From contig NZ_JALHLX010000003.1 in the NCBI RefSeq assembly GCF_022844385.1, positions 24,082-88,081 on the forward strand: 64,000 nt of DNA. Direction: 5' to 3'. The stretch comes from Hydrogenophaga sp. (GTDB lineage Bacteria; Pseudomonadota; Gammaproteobacteria; Burkholderiales; Burkholderiaceae_C). Positions 29,897 to 39,907 of this stretch are shown one piece after another. A model generated the notes under the pieces. That model had not been told where the DNA came from and did not search any database. It saw only the letters and a program-made list of their open reading frames with translations. Positions within the stretch are counted from its first letter, which is position 1, and each line of letters starts with the position of its first letter. The position numbers and the translations under genes were made by a program.

Positions 29897-31384
29897 TCAA
29901 TGACCGCTGGTAACGGTGGACGCGTCGATCCAGGCGCAGCGCTCGCTGCCGTCCTGGTCGCTCACCGCCATCTGGCAATGCAGCAGACCCTGTGCATGCA
30001 GGGACGCGTAGCGCGACTCGATGGCCGACCTGACCCGCCGACAGCGGCTGATCGCGCGTTCGCGGGCACCGGGCACGCGGGACGCATAGTGGAAGTGCAC
30101 CAGCACCGGCACCGGCAGGCCGCGGCTGACGTTGAGCCCGGTGAATATCTTGATGCCCACGTCCAGGTCGGGCGCTCCCTCTTCCACGGTGTCGAGGTGG
30201 GCGAAGTAAAACTTGTTGCGCAACTGCAGCTCGCTCATGGCCTCGCCCGCGCAAATGAAGCGTTCGTTGTGCCCGATGTCGGCGTAGCGGCCTTCGTGGT
30301 GCTGGATCACGTATTCGATCTGCGACAAGTTGGCCTCCAGCAGGCGCTCGACGAGCTGGCGCATGCCGGGACGCAGGCCGCCATCGCGCGCGGCGCTCTC
30401 CACGGCGCGGGCAATCGCCTCGCGCGCAGCGGGCGCGCTCAGGCCCAGCGTGTCGCGAAAGAGCTGCGCACTCTCCGCATAGCGCAGCGGGCAGTTGGCC
30501 GACTGCTCATCGGGCAGGTGCACGCGAATCGCATCGGTGTCGGTGTCCATGCCGATCAGCAGCGTCTCGGGCGCAGCGCCCCGGCCAAAGCTGTTGTCCA
30601 CGGCGGCGCGCAGTTCATCGAGCTTGGCGGTTGCCGCCATGGTGGCCAGGTGGTCCTGGCTGCCGTGGGCGGCGCAGCCCTGGTGGCAGGGGTTGGAGGT
30701 GCTGTAGTGGTAGACCGCGATCTTCAAGTAGTTGCAGCTCTCGGCACCCACCATGCCACCGCTTAGACGTTCCAGCTCGCGGCGCGTCCAGTCGACCACG
30801 TCGGCCTCGACATCGAACAACGCACCGGCGTAAGCCTTGACGGTGACCGCGTCGTTCGGCGCAATGCGGAGCACGAATGGCAGCAGACCTTGCAGGCGAC
30901 CGTCGGCACAGGGACTGAGATCCACCGTGTGGTAACCACACGAGCGCAGGAACGCTTCATTGATCGCCATGCGCTCCAGCCAGGGCGCCTGGTCGACCGC
31001 AGCACCTTCAATGCAGGCCTTGAAACTGCGAAAGATGCAGTGCGCATGCAGGGCACGCAGATCCAGACCGCTGATCCAGGCGTCGTTCAGCAGCGCTTGC
31101 GGCAGCGCATAGCCCAGCTGGGCTTGCGCCAACTGCTGGGCACGCACCGCGAAGTCCAGCTCATGCTGCAACGCGGACAAGGTCTTGAGCAAGCCACCGA
31201 TAGGAGCGAAGCGCCCGCGCACCCGCTGCTCGTAGGCATACAGGCGCTCGTTCAGCGCTTGGTCCACCAACGCGTGTTCGCAGCGCTGGTTGGCACCCAC
31301 GACACACGCCGGGTTGTCCAGGTCCTGCGGCTGGCGCAGGCCTGCGACTGAGCGCATGGCGGCAAGGCGTTTGAGCGTGTTCAC
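29897..31384 (-). CDS. csoSCA: carboxysomal carbonic anhydrase CsoSCA
   Basis: A 495-residue beta-type carbonic anhydrase that turns bicarbonate into CO2 inside the carboxysome. With the GTG start at 31384, the zinc ligands are Cys159 (DLSPCADGR), His226 (IAVYHYS) and Cys237 (HQGCAAHGS), with the Asp161/Arg163 dyad; spacing equals that of the Halothiobacillus enzyme. A later stretch, DTVEEGAPDLDVGIKIFTGL, belongs to the C-terminal pseudo-domain. AGGGA sits just before the GTG. A TTG at 31414, overlapping the csoS2 stop, would add ten residues and cannot be excluded. Confidence 0.95.
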   Translation of the reverse strand: MNTLKRLAAMRSVAGLRQPQDLDNPACVVGANQRCEHALVDQALNERLYAYEQRVRGRFAPIGGLLKTLSALQHELDFAVRAQQLAQAQLGYALPQALLNDAWISGLDLRALHAHCIFRSFKACIEGAAVDQAPWLERMAINEAFLRSCGYHTVDLSPCADGRLQGLLPFVLRIAPNDAVTVKAYAGALFDVEADVVDWTRRELERLSGGMVGAESCNYLKIAVYHYSTSNPCHQGCAAHGSQDHLATMAATAKLDELRAAVDNSFGRGAAPETLLIGMDTDTDAIRVHLPDEQSANCPLRYAESAQLFRDTLGLSAPAAREAIARAVESAARDGGLRPGMRQLVERLLEANLSQIEYVIQHHEGRYADIGHNERFICAGEAMSELQLRNKFYFAHLDTVEEGAPDLDVGIKIFTGLNVSRGLPVPVLVHFHYASRVPGARERAISRCRRVRSAIESRYASLHAQGLLHCQMAVSDQDGSERCAWIDASTVTSGH

Positions 31385-31410
31385 CGTGGTGTCCCTGGAG
31401 CCTTGGGTAC

Positions 31411-33735
31411 TCAACCGCGCGCGCCGCCCGACAGGGTCACGGCAGCACCCTTGGCGGTGTTGCCGGACGAACCGGTGACCCGGCTCTGCGGCTGCTCGAC
31501 ACGTTCGACCTTGCGGAACTGCAGCGCCGACATGCCCTGGCCACGCGCCTCACCGCGCTGCGACGGGTTGCGGGCCAGCGATGAAGTGCCTTCGGTCCCG
31601 GTCACACGACCGGAAGTCTGCCAGGCCGAGCCACTGATGCGGGCACCCGACTGGCTGCCTTCACCGGTGAGCCGGGTGGCCGCAGCCGCGCTGACCTCTT
31701 CCTGCTGCGGCGCTGCCACGGGCTCGCTCTCGCGGTGGCGAAACTCGGGGGTGCCGGTAATGAGGCCACCGCCTTTGTTGACCGTGCCGGTGATGCGCTG
31801 ACCACTGAACGCCGAACCCGTGACGGCGCCCGAGGCCCGTTCTTGCGCCTGGCGCGATGGTGGGCGGATGCTGAAGTCCTTGGCCGCGGCGGCTGGCGTG
31901 GCGGTTTTTTCCGGGCGAGCCGGGACCACAAAACGACCGCTGGTGCTGCACTGCTTGGGCAGGTTGTCGGCGCCAAAATAAGGGGTGCCACTGATGGGGC
32001 CACAGGCGCCGCGCTGGTCACCCGTCATCGCGCTGCCACCGGCCCCCGGGCGGTCGCCCGTCACGGTGGCGGCAGAGATCAGCGTTTCGCGGCGACCGAG
32101 TGCCTGCTGGGAGTCCCGTTGCGCGGGTTCGCAAAAGCCCTGGTACTGCTGCGTGCCAATGTATGCCGTGCCGCTGATCGGTGCGCAGCCGCCGTGCTCG
32201 TCGCCGGTGACCTGCTTTGAGCGCCCGAGCCGGGTGCCGGTGATGGTCTGGTTGTTCCAGGTCTGGTCCTGCCCCACCTTGCGCACGGGCTGCACCAGCT
32301 CGGTGGTGGCACACACCGCCCCCTGCTGGCGGGCGCTGATGTAATCGGTGCCCGTGACGGCACGGCATCCGCCGCGGTCGTCACCGGTCACTTTGGAGCT
32401 CAGGCCGACTTTGGTGCCGGTGACCGTGCTGCCCGCCAGGGTCTGCACCGTGGCCACTTTCGGGGGAGCCTCGCGACCGGCGGGTTGGCCAAAGTCGGTG
32501 GCGTTGAAGTACTGGCTGCCGGTCAGCTGCCGCGTGGCACCGGGCTCGTTGCCCGTGACCTTGACGGAACGCCCGACCTCGACACCCGACACCGCTTGTC
32601 CGCCTTGCGACGACATGACACTGACCTTGCGCGGGCCGGGCAGGGGCACGGCATCACAAACCGTCTGCTGCTGCTCACGCGACAGGTACTCTGTGCCGGT
32701 GACGCTGCGGCACGATCCGGCCTCGTCACCCGTCACATGGGCCGAACGACCGACCTCGGTGCCCGTCACCTTCTGTTCGCGCAAGGTGCTGCTCACCGCC
32801 ACCTTGGCCGGACCTGGCGCGGGCCGGGTGCCACACACGGAGCTGAACTGCTCCAGACTCAGGTATTCGGTGCCGGTGATGCTTTTGCAGGCACCGGCTT
32901 CGTTGCCGGTCACTTTGCGGCTGCTGTCCACCGGGGTGCCAGTGACGGACTGGCCGGACAGTGTGTGACCGATGGCCACCTTGGGCGGCGCAGCAGTCGT
33001 TTCATTTTTGGCGCGCATGCGGCCATTGGGCCGGGGTGCTGCCGAGCCGGTGTCTTCGCGACCAACCAGCGCACGCACCAGGCGGCGTTGCTTGGCCACT
33101 TCGCGGCCCGACGCACCTTTTTCAATCGCCTGCTGCCAGTCTTGCTGGGGCAGCACGGCGGCCAGCCGGGTGGCTTGGGCCACGCGAAGCATGGCCTTCT
33201 TTCCATCGGTGGCCAGGGCAACACGGCGGGCGCGGGCCAGCGCACGGGTCGAACCCGTGTCCATGGCGGGTGCATATGGAGCGTGTGCCCCACTGAAAGC
33301 GGGTTGCACAACAGACGACTCGAGCGGACCTGAAGCGGTCGCGCAGCCCGCACCCTTGCAACCACAGCCGCAGTCGGCAGCCAGCGCTTGCTGCGGCAAG
33401 GCCACCGGTGCCCGTGTCCGCGCCGGTCGCGTGGCCGCAGCCTGCACACCCAACGCCGATTTTCCCGACTGACTCAAGGCCTGACGGCGCTGGCGGGCCG
33501 CGCTCGTCGTCGGCGCCATGACCGCTGCCGAACGCTCGACAGCAGCCACGGCGGTGCGTGGCGTCGACCTGGCCATCGCCATCGCAGGCCTGGGCACTGC
33601 GGCAACCGCCGACTGCGCTGCAGCGGACCTGACCACACCGGCCTTGCCGCGCAAAGCCATGGCCTGGCGCCGCTGCAGGGCCAATTCGCGACCCGAAAGG
33701 GTCACTTGAACTGCGCTTGAGCCAATGGATGTCAT
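31411..33735 (-). CDS. csoS2: carboxysome scaffold protein CsoS2
   Basis: A 774-residue, basic, intrinsically disordered scaffold. The N-terminal domain has four Arg-rich repeats (GRELALQRRQAMALRGK near 15-31, ARQRRQALSQSGK near 80, RALARARRVALATDGKK near 165, GREVAKQRRLVRALVGRE near 210), the type that binds RuBisCO. The middle region has six repeats of the form VTGT...VTG(N/D)E.G.C..(V/I)TGT.Y, with a Cys near the end of most. The C-terminal part keeps VTG motifs and ends RVTGSSGNTAKGAAVTLSG, the shell-contacting tail. A Cys cluster (122, 124, 126, 131; DCGCGCKGAGC) is seen in the N-terminal domain. Start ATG has AGAGG upstream. Confidence 0.95.
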   Translation of the reverse strand: MTSIGSSAVQVTLSGRELALQRRQAMALRGKAGVVRSAAAQSAVAAVPRPAMAMARSTPRTAVAAVERSAAVMAPTTSAARQRRQALSQSGKSALGVQAAATRPARTRAPVALPQQALAADCGCGCKGAGCATASGPLESSVVQPAFSGAHAPYAPAMDTGSTRALARARRVALATDGKKAMLRVAQATRLAAVLPQQDWQQAIEKGASGREVAKQRRLVRALVGREDTGSAAPRPNGRMRAKNETTAAPPKVAIGHTLSGQSVTGTPVDSSRKVTGNEAGACKSITGTEYLSLEQFSSVCGTRPAPGPAKVAVSSTLREQKVTGTEVGRSAHVTGDEAGSCRSVTGTEYLSREQQQTVCDAVPLPGPRKVSVMSSQGGQAVSGVEVGRSVKVTGNEPGATRQLTGSQYFNATDFGQPAGREAPPKVATVQTLAGSTVTGTKVGLSSKVTGDDRGGCRAVTGTDYISARQQGAVCATTELVQPVRKVGQDQTWNNQTITGTRLGRSKQVTGDEHGGCAPISGTAYIGTQQYQGFCEPAQRDSQQALGRRETLISAATVTGDRPGAGGSAMTGDQRGACGPISGTPYFGADNLPKQCSTSGRFVVPARPEKTATPAAAAKDFSIRPPSRQAQERASGAVTGSAFSGQRITGTVNKGGGLITGTPEFRHRESEPVAAPQQEEVSAAAATRLTGEGSQSGARISGSAWQTSGRVTGTEGTSSLARNPSQRGEARGQGMSALQFRKVERVEQPQSRVTGSSGNTAKGAAVTLSGGARG
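31905..31910 (-). other. A6 tract, possible csoS2 frameshift site
   Basis: On the coding strand the codons CCG GAA AAA ACC contain six consecutive A's, located after the sixth middle repeat and before the C-terminal domain. Alpha-carboxysome CsoS2 is known in some species to be made in short and long forms by programmed -1 frameshifting. Here the -1 frame is open for about 80 codons, to a stop at 31661. Slippage at this site is inferred. Confidence 0.35.
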
Positions 33736-33772
33736 GTCAAACCTCTTGCAATGGGGATCGGTTCAGTTCTTG

Positions 33773-33793
33773 GGTGCGGCCAGTGGCCGCACC
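33773..33793 (-). promoter_or_regulatory. hairpin between cbbS and csoS2
   Basis: GGTGCGGCC, a three-base loop, GGCCGCACC: a perfect nine-base-pair stem filling most of the cbbS-csoS2 gap. No U-tract follows, so complete termination is unlikely. A hairpin here could protect the abundant cbbLS message or attenuate read-through into csoS2. Confidence 0.6.
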
Positions 33794-33800
33794 TGTTCTC

Positions 33801-34127
33801 TCAGCGATAGACGACGAAAGACATGCCCTGACTCTGCGAGTAGTTGTCATAGGCGATCACACGCACCAGGTGGTTGGGGAACTCGCGGTGGCAGGCCTCC
33901 ACCTCGGCCAGCACGGCATCCACCGACTGCTCGCCAAACAGCGGCAGCTTCCACATGTACCAGAAGTTGCTTGTGGCGGATGTGCCCTTTTCGGTGTGCT
34001 CCACCGCCGGGTTCCAGCCCTGTGCGATGGAGTAGGCGATCTGCCGACGAACCTGCTCTGCCGTCATGGGCGGCAGATAAGAGAAGGTCTCGTACTTCTG
34101 GGTCGATTTGTAAGCCTGGACAGCCAT
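33801..34127 (-). CDS. cbbS: RuBisCO form IA small subunit
   Basis: A 108-residue small subunit: [52 protein letters not shown] and [23 protein letters not shown]. It caps the L8 core and, in carboxysomal forms, helps bind CsoS2. It lies 54 bases after cbbL. Confidence 0.97.
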   Translation of the reverse strand: MAVQAYKSTQKYETFSYLPPMTAEQVRRQIAYSIAQGWNPAVEHTEKGTSATSNFWYMWKLPLFGEQSVDAVLAEVEACHREFPNHLVRVIAYDNYSQSQGMSFVVYR

Positions 34128-34181
34128 GTCAGTTTCCTTTCAGAGGGGATGAGGGGTGGGGTCGGACGCGCTGTGAACTGA

Positions 34182-35603
34182 TCACTTGTTGGCGATGTCG
34201 AGCTTGTCCACGGTATCAAACTCGAACTTGATCTCTTTCCAGGTCTCCATGGCGATCTTGAGTTCGGGCGAGTGCGCTGCGGCAGCAGTAAGGATGTCCT
34301 TGCCCTCTTTTTCCAGCGGGCGGCCTTCGTTGCGGGCCTGCACGCAGGCCTCCAGTGCCACGCGGTTGGCACAGGCGCCGGCCGCGTTGCCCCAGGGGTG
34401 ACCCAGGGTGCCACCACCGAACTGCAGCACCGAGTCGTCGCCGAAGATGCTGACCAGCGCAGGCATGTGCCAGACGTGGATGCCGCCTGAGGCCACTGCG
34501 AGCGCACCGGGCATAGAACCCCAGTCCTGGTCGAAGAAGATGCCGCGCGAGCGGTCTTCGGGAACAAAGGATTCGCGCAGCAGGTCGATCCAGCCCAGTG
34601 TCGAGTTGCGGTCGCCTTCGAGCTTGCCCACCACGGTGCCGGTGTGCAGGTGGTCACCGCCCGACAGGCGCAGGATCTTGGTGAGAACGCGGAAGTGGAT
34701 GCCGTGGTGCGGATTGCGGTCGATCACGGCGTGCATGGCACGGTGGATGTGCAGCAGCATGCCGTTCTCGCGGCACCAGTTGGCCAGGCCGGTGTTGGCA
34801 CAGAAGCCGCCGGTGATGTAGTCGTGCATGATGATCGGCGCGCCGATCTCTTTGGCGTACTCGGCGCGGCGGTACATCTCTTCGGGCGTGGGGGCGGTCA
34901 CGTTTAGGTAGTGTCCCTTGCGCTCACCGGTCTCGCGCTCGGCCTTCAGGGTGGCTTCCTGCACGAAGTCGAAACGCTGGCGCCAGCGCATGAAGGGCTG
35001 GCTGGTGATGTTCTCGTCGTCCTTGGTGAAGTCCAGACCACCGCGCAGACACTCGTACACGGCACGACCGTAGTTCTTGGCCGACAGACCCAGCTTGGGC
35101 TTGATGGTGCAACCCAGCAGCGGGCGACCGTACTTGTTCATGATGTCACGTTCGACCTGGATGCCCATGGGAGGACCGCCGCAGGTCTTGATGTAGGCGA
35201 TGGGGAAGCGCACATCTTCCAGGCGCAGGGCGCGCAGCGCCTTGAAACCAAACACGTTGCCCACCAGCGAGGTGAACACGTTGACCACCGAACCCTCTTC
35301 GAACAGATCGATCGGATAGGCCACGAAGGCGTAGAAGCAGGTGTCGTCGCCCGGAACGTCTTCGATGCGGTAGGCGCGGCCCTTGTAATAGTCCATGTCG
35401 GTCAGCAGGTCGGTCCACACCGTGGTCCAGGTGCCGGTGGACGATTCCGCCGCCACGGCGGCCGCCACCTCTTCGCGATCCACGCCAGGCTGCGGCGTGA
35501 TCTTGAACACCGCCAGGATGTCGGTATCCAAGGGGGTGTACTCGGGCATCCAGTAGGTTTGGCGGTATTCCTTGACGCCGGCGTTGTAAGTCTTGACAGC
35601 CAT
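34182..35603 (-). CDS. cbbL: RuBisCO form IA large subunit (carboxysomal)
   Basis: A 473-residue large subunit that carboxylates ribulose 1,5-bisphosphate. Seen: [26 protein letters not shown] with the carbamylated Lys194 and metal ligands Asp196/Glu197, HIHRAMHA, loop 6 [13 protein letters not shown], and [11 protein letters not shown]. Form IA by sequence and context (next to csoS2); the only intact RuBisCO in the window. First gene of the carboxysome operon, with GAGGAG before the ATG. Confidence 0.98.
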   Translation of the reverse strand: MAVKTYNAGVKEYRQTYWMPEYTPLDTDILAVFKITPQPGVDREEVAAAVAAESSTGTWTTVWTDLLTDMDYYKGRAYRIEDVPGDDTCFYAFVAYPIDLFEEGSVVNVFTSLVGNVFGFKALRALRLEDVRFPIAYIKTCGGPPMGIQVERDIMNKYGRPLLGCTIKPKLGLSAKNYGRAVYECLRGGLDFTKDDENITSQPFMRWRQRFDFVQEATLKAERETGERKGHYLNVTAPTPEEMYRRAEYAKEIGAPIIMHDYITGGFCANTGLANWCRENGMLLHIHRAMHAVIDRNPHHGIHFRVLTKILRLSGGDHLHTGTVVGKLEGDRNSTLGWIDLLRESFVPEDRSRGIFFDQDWGSMPGALAVASGGIHVWHMPALVSIFGDDSVLQFGGGTLGHPWGNAAGACANRVALEACVQARNEGRPLEKEGKDILTAAAAHSPELKIAMETWKEIKFEFDTVDKLDIANK

Positions 35604-35711
35604 GTTCGCTCCTCGTTGAAAACTTTGGGGGTTGCAAATGGGGCGCCCAGTGCGTCCCGTTTTGGGGTGGATGTGCGCTGAACTGGTGCGGATTGTGTGC
35701 GTGGTGCAGAA

Positions 35712-35724
35712 TAAGAAAAAGTAA
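35712..35724. promoter_or_regulatory. candidate CbbR operator for carboxysome operon
   Basis: TAA-GAAAAAG-TAA fits the LysR/CbbR pattern TNA-N7-TNA exactly. It lies in the AT-rich part of the 156-base cbbL-cbbR gap, with further TTA/TAA half-sites around 35738-35757. This is the expected operator position for a divergent cbbR. Inferred binding. Confidence 0.55.
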
Positions 35725-35759
35725 AATGTTTGTATTGTTATCTTTTACTAGAATAAATC

Positions 35760-36674
35760 ATGAACCTGCGCCACGCCACCCTGCACCAGCTGCGCATCTT
35801 TCTGGCCGTGGCGCGCCACAACAGCTTTGCGCGCGCAGCGGAGGAGCTGCACCTCTCGCCGCCGACCCTGTCCCTGCAAGTCAAGCAACTGTCCGAGACG
35901 GTGGGGCAGCCCCTGTTTGAACAGCTGGGCAAGAAGATCTTTCTGACCGCGACGGGTCAGACCCTGGCCGACGCCTGCGCCGACATCGAGTCGCGTATGG
36001 AGCGCCTGTCGCAGGACCTTGCGGCCCTGCAGGGCGTGGAAAAAGGCAGCTTGAAACTGGCCATACTGACCACGGTGAAATACACCGTGCCCAAGCTGCT
36101 GGGCGGCTTCTGTGCGGCCCACCCGGGCATCGACGTGGCGATGGTGGTGTGCAACCGCGAGAACCTGTTGCTGCGGCTCGCCAGCAACCAGGATGACCTG
36201 TACATCATGGGTCAGCCTTCTGAGAATATGGACGTGGTCTGCGAAGACTTTGCCGACAACCCGCTGGTGCTGGTGGCGCCGCCAAGCCATCCGCTGGTGG
36301 GCAGGCAGCGACTGTCGCCGAAGCGGTTGAAGGACGAGCCCTTCGTCCTGCGCGAGCCCGGTTCGGGCACCCGGCTGACTACCGAGAAGTTCTTCGCTGG
36401 CCAAGGCGTCAGGCTGAAAACGCGGCTCGAAGTCGGCAGCAACGAAGCCATCAAGCAGACCGTGGCCGGCGGCTTGGGGCTGGCGGTGCTGTCGGCCACC
36501 ACCGTGGTGTCGGAACTGGCGCTGGGCGAGTTGGTGTTGCTGGACGTGGTGGGGTTCCCGCTGATCCGTCGCTGGCACGTGGTGTACCCGCGCGGCAAGC
36601 GACTCTCGCCCGCAGCGCTGGCGTTCAAGGACTGGCTGTTCGAGCACCGTCCACGGCCGGGTCCGTCACGCTGA
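35760..36674 (+). CDS. cbbR: LysR-type regulator CbbR (carboxysome operon copy)
   Basis: A 304-residue LysR regulator. HTH near residues 7-62 (LHQLRIFLAVARHNSFARAA, LHLSPPTLSLQVKQLSE), effector domain after residue 90 with VLREPGSGTRLTTEKFF and VGSNEAIKQTVAGGLGLAVL. Divergent from cbbL. It shares the family layout with the CbbR at 18110 but differs through most of its length, so it is not a recent duplicate. Broken mobile DNA begins immediately after its stop. Confidence 0.93.
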   Translation: MNLRHATLHQLRIFLAVARHNSFARAAEELHLSPPTLSLQVKQLSETVGQPLFEQLGKKIFLTATGQTLADACADIESRMERLSQDLAALQGVEKGSLKLAILTTVKYTVPKLLGGFCAAHPGIDVAMVVCNRENLLLRLASNQDDLYIMGQPSENMDVVCEDFADNPLVLVAPPSHPLVGRQRLSPKRLKDEPFVLREPGSGTRLTTEKFFAGQGVRLKTRLEVGSNEAIKQTVAGGLGLAVLSATTVVSELALGELVLLDVVGFPLIRRWHVVYPRGKRLSPAALAFKDWLFEHRPRPGPSR

Positions 36675-36683
36675 GGCGGACGC

Positions 36684-36830
36684 GGCACCTGCGAGAACAC
36701 CAACGGGCTCATCCGTCAGTACTTACCCAAGGGCACCGGCCTCAGCGTCTTCATCTTCAGCCAGGCCGAACTCGATGACATTGCCGATAGCTTGAACACC
36801 AGACCGCGCGCTACGCACGGTTGGCATACT
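36684..36830 (+). pseudogene. IS30-family transposase, C-terminal fragment
   Basis: Plus-strand reading gives [36 protein letters not shown] and ATHGWHTP, the end of IS30-type transposases where the last catalytic Glu (CEN...) lies. No start, DDE core or terminal repeats are present; it begins about ten bases after the cbbR stop. It marks an old insertion. Confidence 0.75.
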
Positions 36831-37440
36831 CCGATTCAGACCGTGGCCGAAGGCCTGGAATTGGGACATGGATGGCAAGCGCCAGCGGCGCAGCGCCTTC
36901 GCTTCGTGCTGGATTTCGCGTACGCGACGGGCCTACGCATCGGGGAATTGGTGGGGCCACGCTGGGGCAGATTGAGGTCGATGCGCATGGGGACGACGGG
37001 CTGCACCTGGTGGGCAAGGGCAGCAAACCCGGCAAAGTGGCGTTGCCGTCGCTGGCCCGTGCGGCGCTGTCTCGCTACCTGATGCAGCGCAAGTTGCCGA
37101 TCACGCCGGCGCGCTGGGACCCGCGAGCGCCGCGCATTGGCAGCCTCGATCAGGAGGATGCAGCTGGCATCACTGCCTCACGGCAGTGGAGTGTTATGCG
37201 CCGTTTCTTCACGAAGGTGGCGGAAGTCGTCCAGGCGGACAATCCGTCCACGGCTGAGAAACTGCGGCGTGTCAGCCCGCACTGTATGCGCCACACCCAT
37301 GCCACTTATGCGCTCGCGCTCGGGGCCAAACTTACCACCGTGCGGGACAACCTGCGGCATGCGTCGCCTGCACGGCGATGAGATCAAGCGGGCGCGCCAG
37401 AGGGTGGGCGCTCCTTCACGACGGCCGGGCCATGAACGCT
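36830..37440 (+). pseudogene. tyrosine recombinase (integrase), frameshifted remnant
   Basis: Recognisable pieces lie in different frames: [18 protein letters not shown] (first catalytic Arg) up to about 36960, then [20 protein letters not shown] to SPHCMRHTHATYALALGAKL and LRHAS (HxxR and the second His) to 37381, then [10 protein letters not shown] in a third frame. The stretch with the catalytic Tyr, expected between LRHAS and HGDE, is deleted, and the N-terminal SAM-like domain is missing. It cannot be active. Confidence 0.8.
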
Positions 37441-37559
37441 TCGCCGAGCAGAAATTAGAACTAACAGTGACGATTGGCATAGCCGCCGTCCTTGATCTTC
37501 AGGCATGCCCAAGGGAAGACGGACCCCAGGCCCGATGCCGGGCGCGTTCAGCGGTGCGT

Positions 37560-38012
37560 GCGGCGGCACCACCTCGAACGGGACTTCTTGCATGAGGCGG
37601 TAGCCCGGCACGTAGGCACGCACGTCCGCCACCATGTCCAGAATGCATTTCTCCACCAACGCCTGGTCGACCAGTTCGGACAAACCGAACACGGTATCGC
37701 GCATGATCAACGGTGGCTCTGCCGTGTTGAGCACGATGATGGATTTGCCGCGTTCGGCCCTGCCGAGCTTCTCGATCACCGCGCGCGTGGTCTCCGTGAA
37801 CTCATCAATGTTGGCCCGCGTTCCGGGGCCCTCCGACTTGCTCACGATCGATGCGACGATTTCGCCGTAGTGCACTTTCGAGACCCGTGAGGCGGCTGCC
37901 ACGATCGGGATCGTCGCCTGCCCACCGCAGGTCACCATGTTTATGTTGTCGATGACTTGCACGCCGTGTGCCTGCAGCAATTCGTTGTGGCGCTTGTGGG
38001 CGCTGGAGCAAC
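37560..38012 (-). pseudogene. acylating acetaldehyde dehydrogenase remnant
   Basis: The minus-strand frame keeps [17 protein letters not shown] joined directly to [20 protein letters not shown], then [45 protein letters not shown] and [14 protein letters not shown]. These are acetaldehyde dehydrogenase (DmpF/MhpF type) motifs, with the catalytic Cys in VTCGGQ. The N-terminal Rossmann part is missing, about 20 residues are deleted before the Cys, and the C-terminus is lost after the LNAPGIG region. Such genes normally sit in aromatic meta-cleavage operons, none of which is here. Confidence 0.8.
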
Positions 38013-38084
38013 GACATGAAGACGCACTGTGGCCGGCGTGGAAGTTTTAGTGAGCCGCAAGCATCTGTCTTTTTGCAAGTGGGT

Positions 38085-38341
38085 GCCCTGCTGTGTTTGG
38101 TTGTAGCTGCCTCCGACGGTGACACCCTCAAGGCACGTTGCGGGGAGCCCGGCGCTTACGAAAAGATCACCATCCGCATCAGTGCCATTGATGCGCTTGA
38201 GAAAGCCCAGGACTTCGGGAGCGTCTCTCGCCAGCACCTCGCGTCCCTGTGCTTTCAGCAGATTGCCAAGATCACTCCGAAACGCACCGACCGGTAGAAG
38301 CGCACGATCGCCGATGTCGCTTGCAAGGACGAGGACGTGTG
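38085..38341 (+). pseudogene. thermonuclease (SNase-like) gene fragment
   Basis: LLCLVVAASDGDTLKARCGE, then RISAIDALEKAQDFGS and FQQIAKITPKRTDR match the start of staphylococcal-nuclease-like proteins. A TAG at 38295-38297 replaces the expected Tyr of TDRYG; similarity resumes as VACKDEDVCEG and then stops at the junction with the cbbZ fragment. Nonfunctional. Confidence 0.65.
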
Positions 38342-38497
38342 CGAGGGTTCGTCGGCGATTCGTCCATCGACGTCGCCACGGCGCGCAACGCCGGTGTCTG
38401 CGTATGGGCACTGCCCTATGGCTACAACATGGGCGACCCCATCGCCGCGTGTGCGCCCGACCACGTCAGTGAAGACATCTCAGCCCTGTTGCACTGA
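38342..38497 (+). pseudogene. phosphoglycolate phosphatase (cbbZ), C-terminal fragment
   Basis: Only the last ~50 residues remain: FVGDSSIDVATARNAGVCVW (HAD motif IV), ALPYGYNMGDPI, ending SEDISALLH. It is fused to the thermonuclease remnant and lies 36 bases before a damaged gap gene, the same cbbZ-gap order as the intact operon at 11120-12855. Confidence 0.8.
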
Positions 38498-39385
<888 letters not shown>

Positions 39386-39389
<4 letters not shown>

Positions 39390-39907
39390 CGGCCTTGCGC
39401 TTCAGCGATGTGTGCGCGAGCGGTTTTTCGCTCGCCACGCGCGTCTTCATCCGCGCCGACCTGAACGTGCCGCAGGACGACACGGGGCGCATCACCGAGG
39501 ACACCCGCATCCGCGCCAGCATCCCGGCGATCCAGATGGCGCTGGACGCGGGCGCGGCCGTCATGGTCACCAGCCACCTGGGCCGGCCCACCGAAGGCGC
39601 GTTCAAGCCCGAGGACTCGCTGCAGCCGGTGGCCGCGCGCCTGGCCGCGTTGATGGACCGCCCGGTGCGCCTCGTCGCCGACTGGGTTGACGGTGATTTT
39701 TCGGTGGCTCCCGGCGAGGTGGTGCTGCTGGAAAACTGCCGCCTGAACGTGGGCGAGAAGAAGAACAGCCCCGAACTCGCGAAGAAGCTCGGCGCCCTGT
39801 GCGACATCTTTGTGCACGACGCCTTCGGCACCTCGCACCGCGCCGAGGGCACCACCTACGGCATCGCCGAGTCCGCGCCCGTGGCCTGCGCCGGCCCGCT
39901 GCGGTGA
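39386..39907 (+). pseudogene. phosphoglycerate kinase, 3'-truncated second copy
   Basis: This 173-residue frame keeps only the N-terminal domain of Pgk: [50 protein letters not shown], ending at CAGPLR where the intact enzyme continues with the nucleotide-binding half. The missing 220 residues are replaced by the middle of an aldolase gene in another frame. No kinase activity is expected. Confidence 0.88.

Noticed and set aside
37384..37560. Continuation of the acetaldehyde dehydrogenase frame
   Set aside because: Family similarity ends near 37560; the remaining residues are read from integrase remnant DNA on the other strand.
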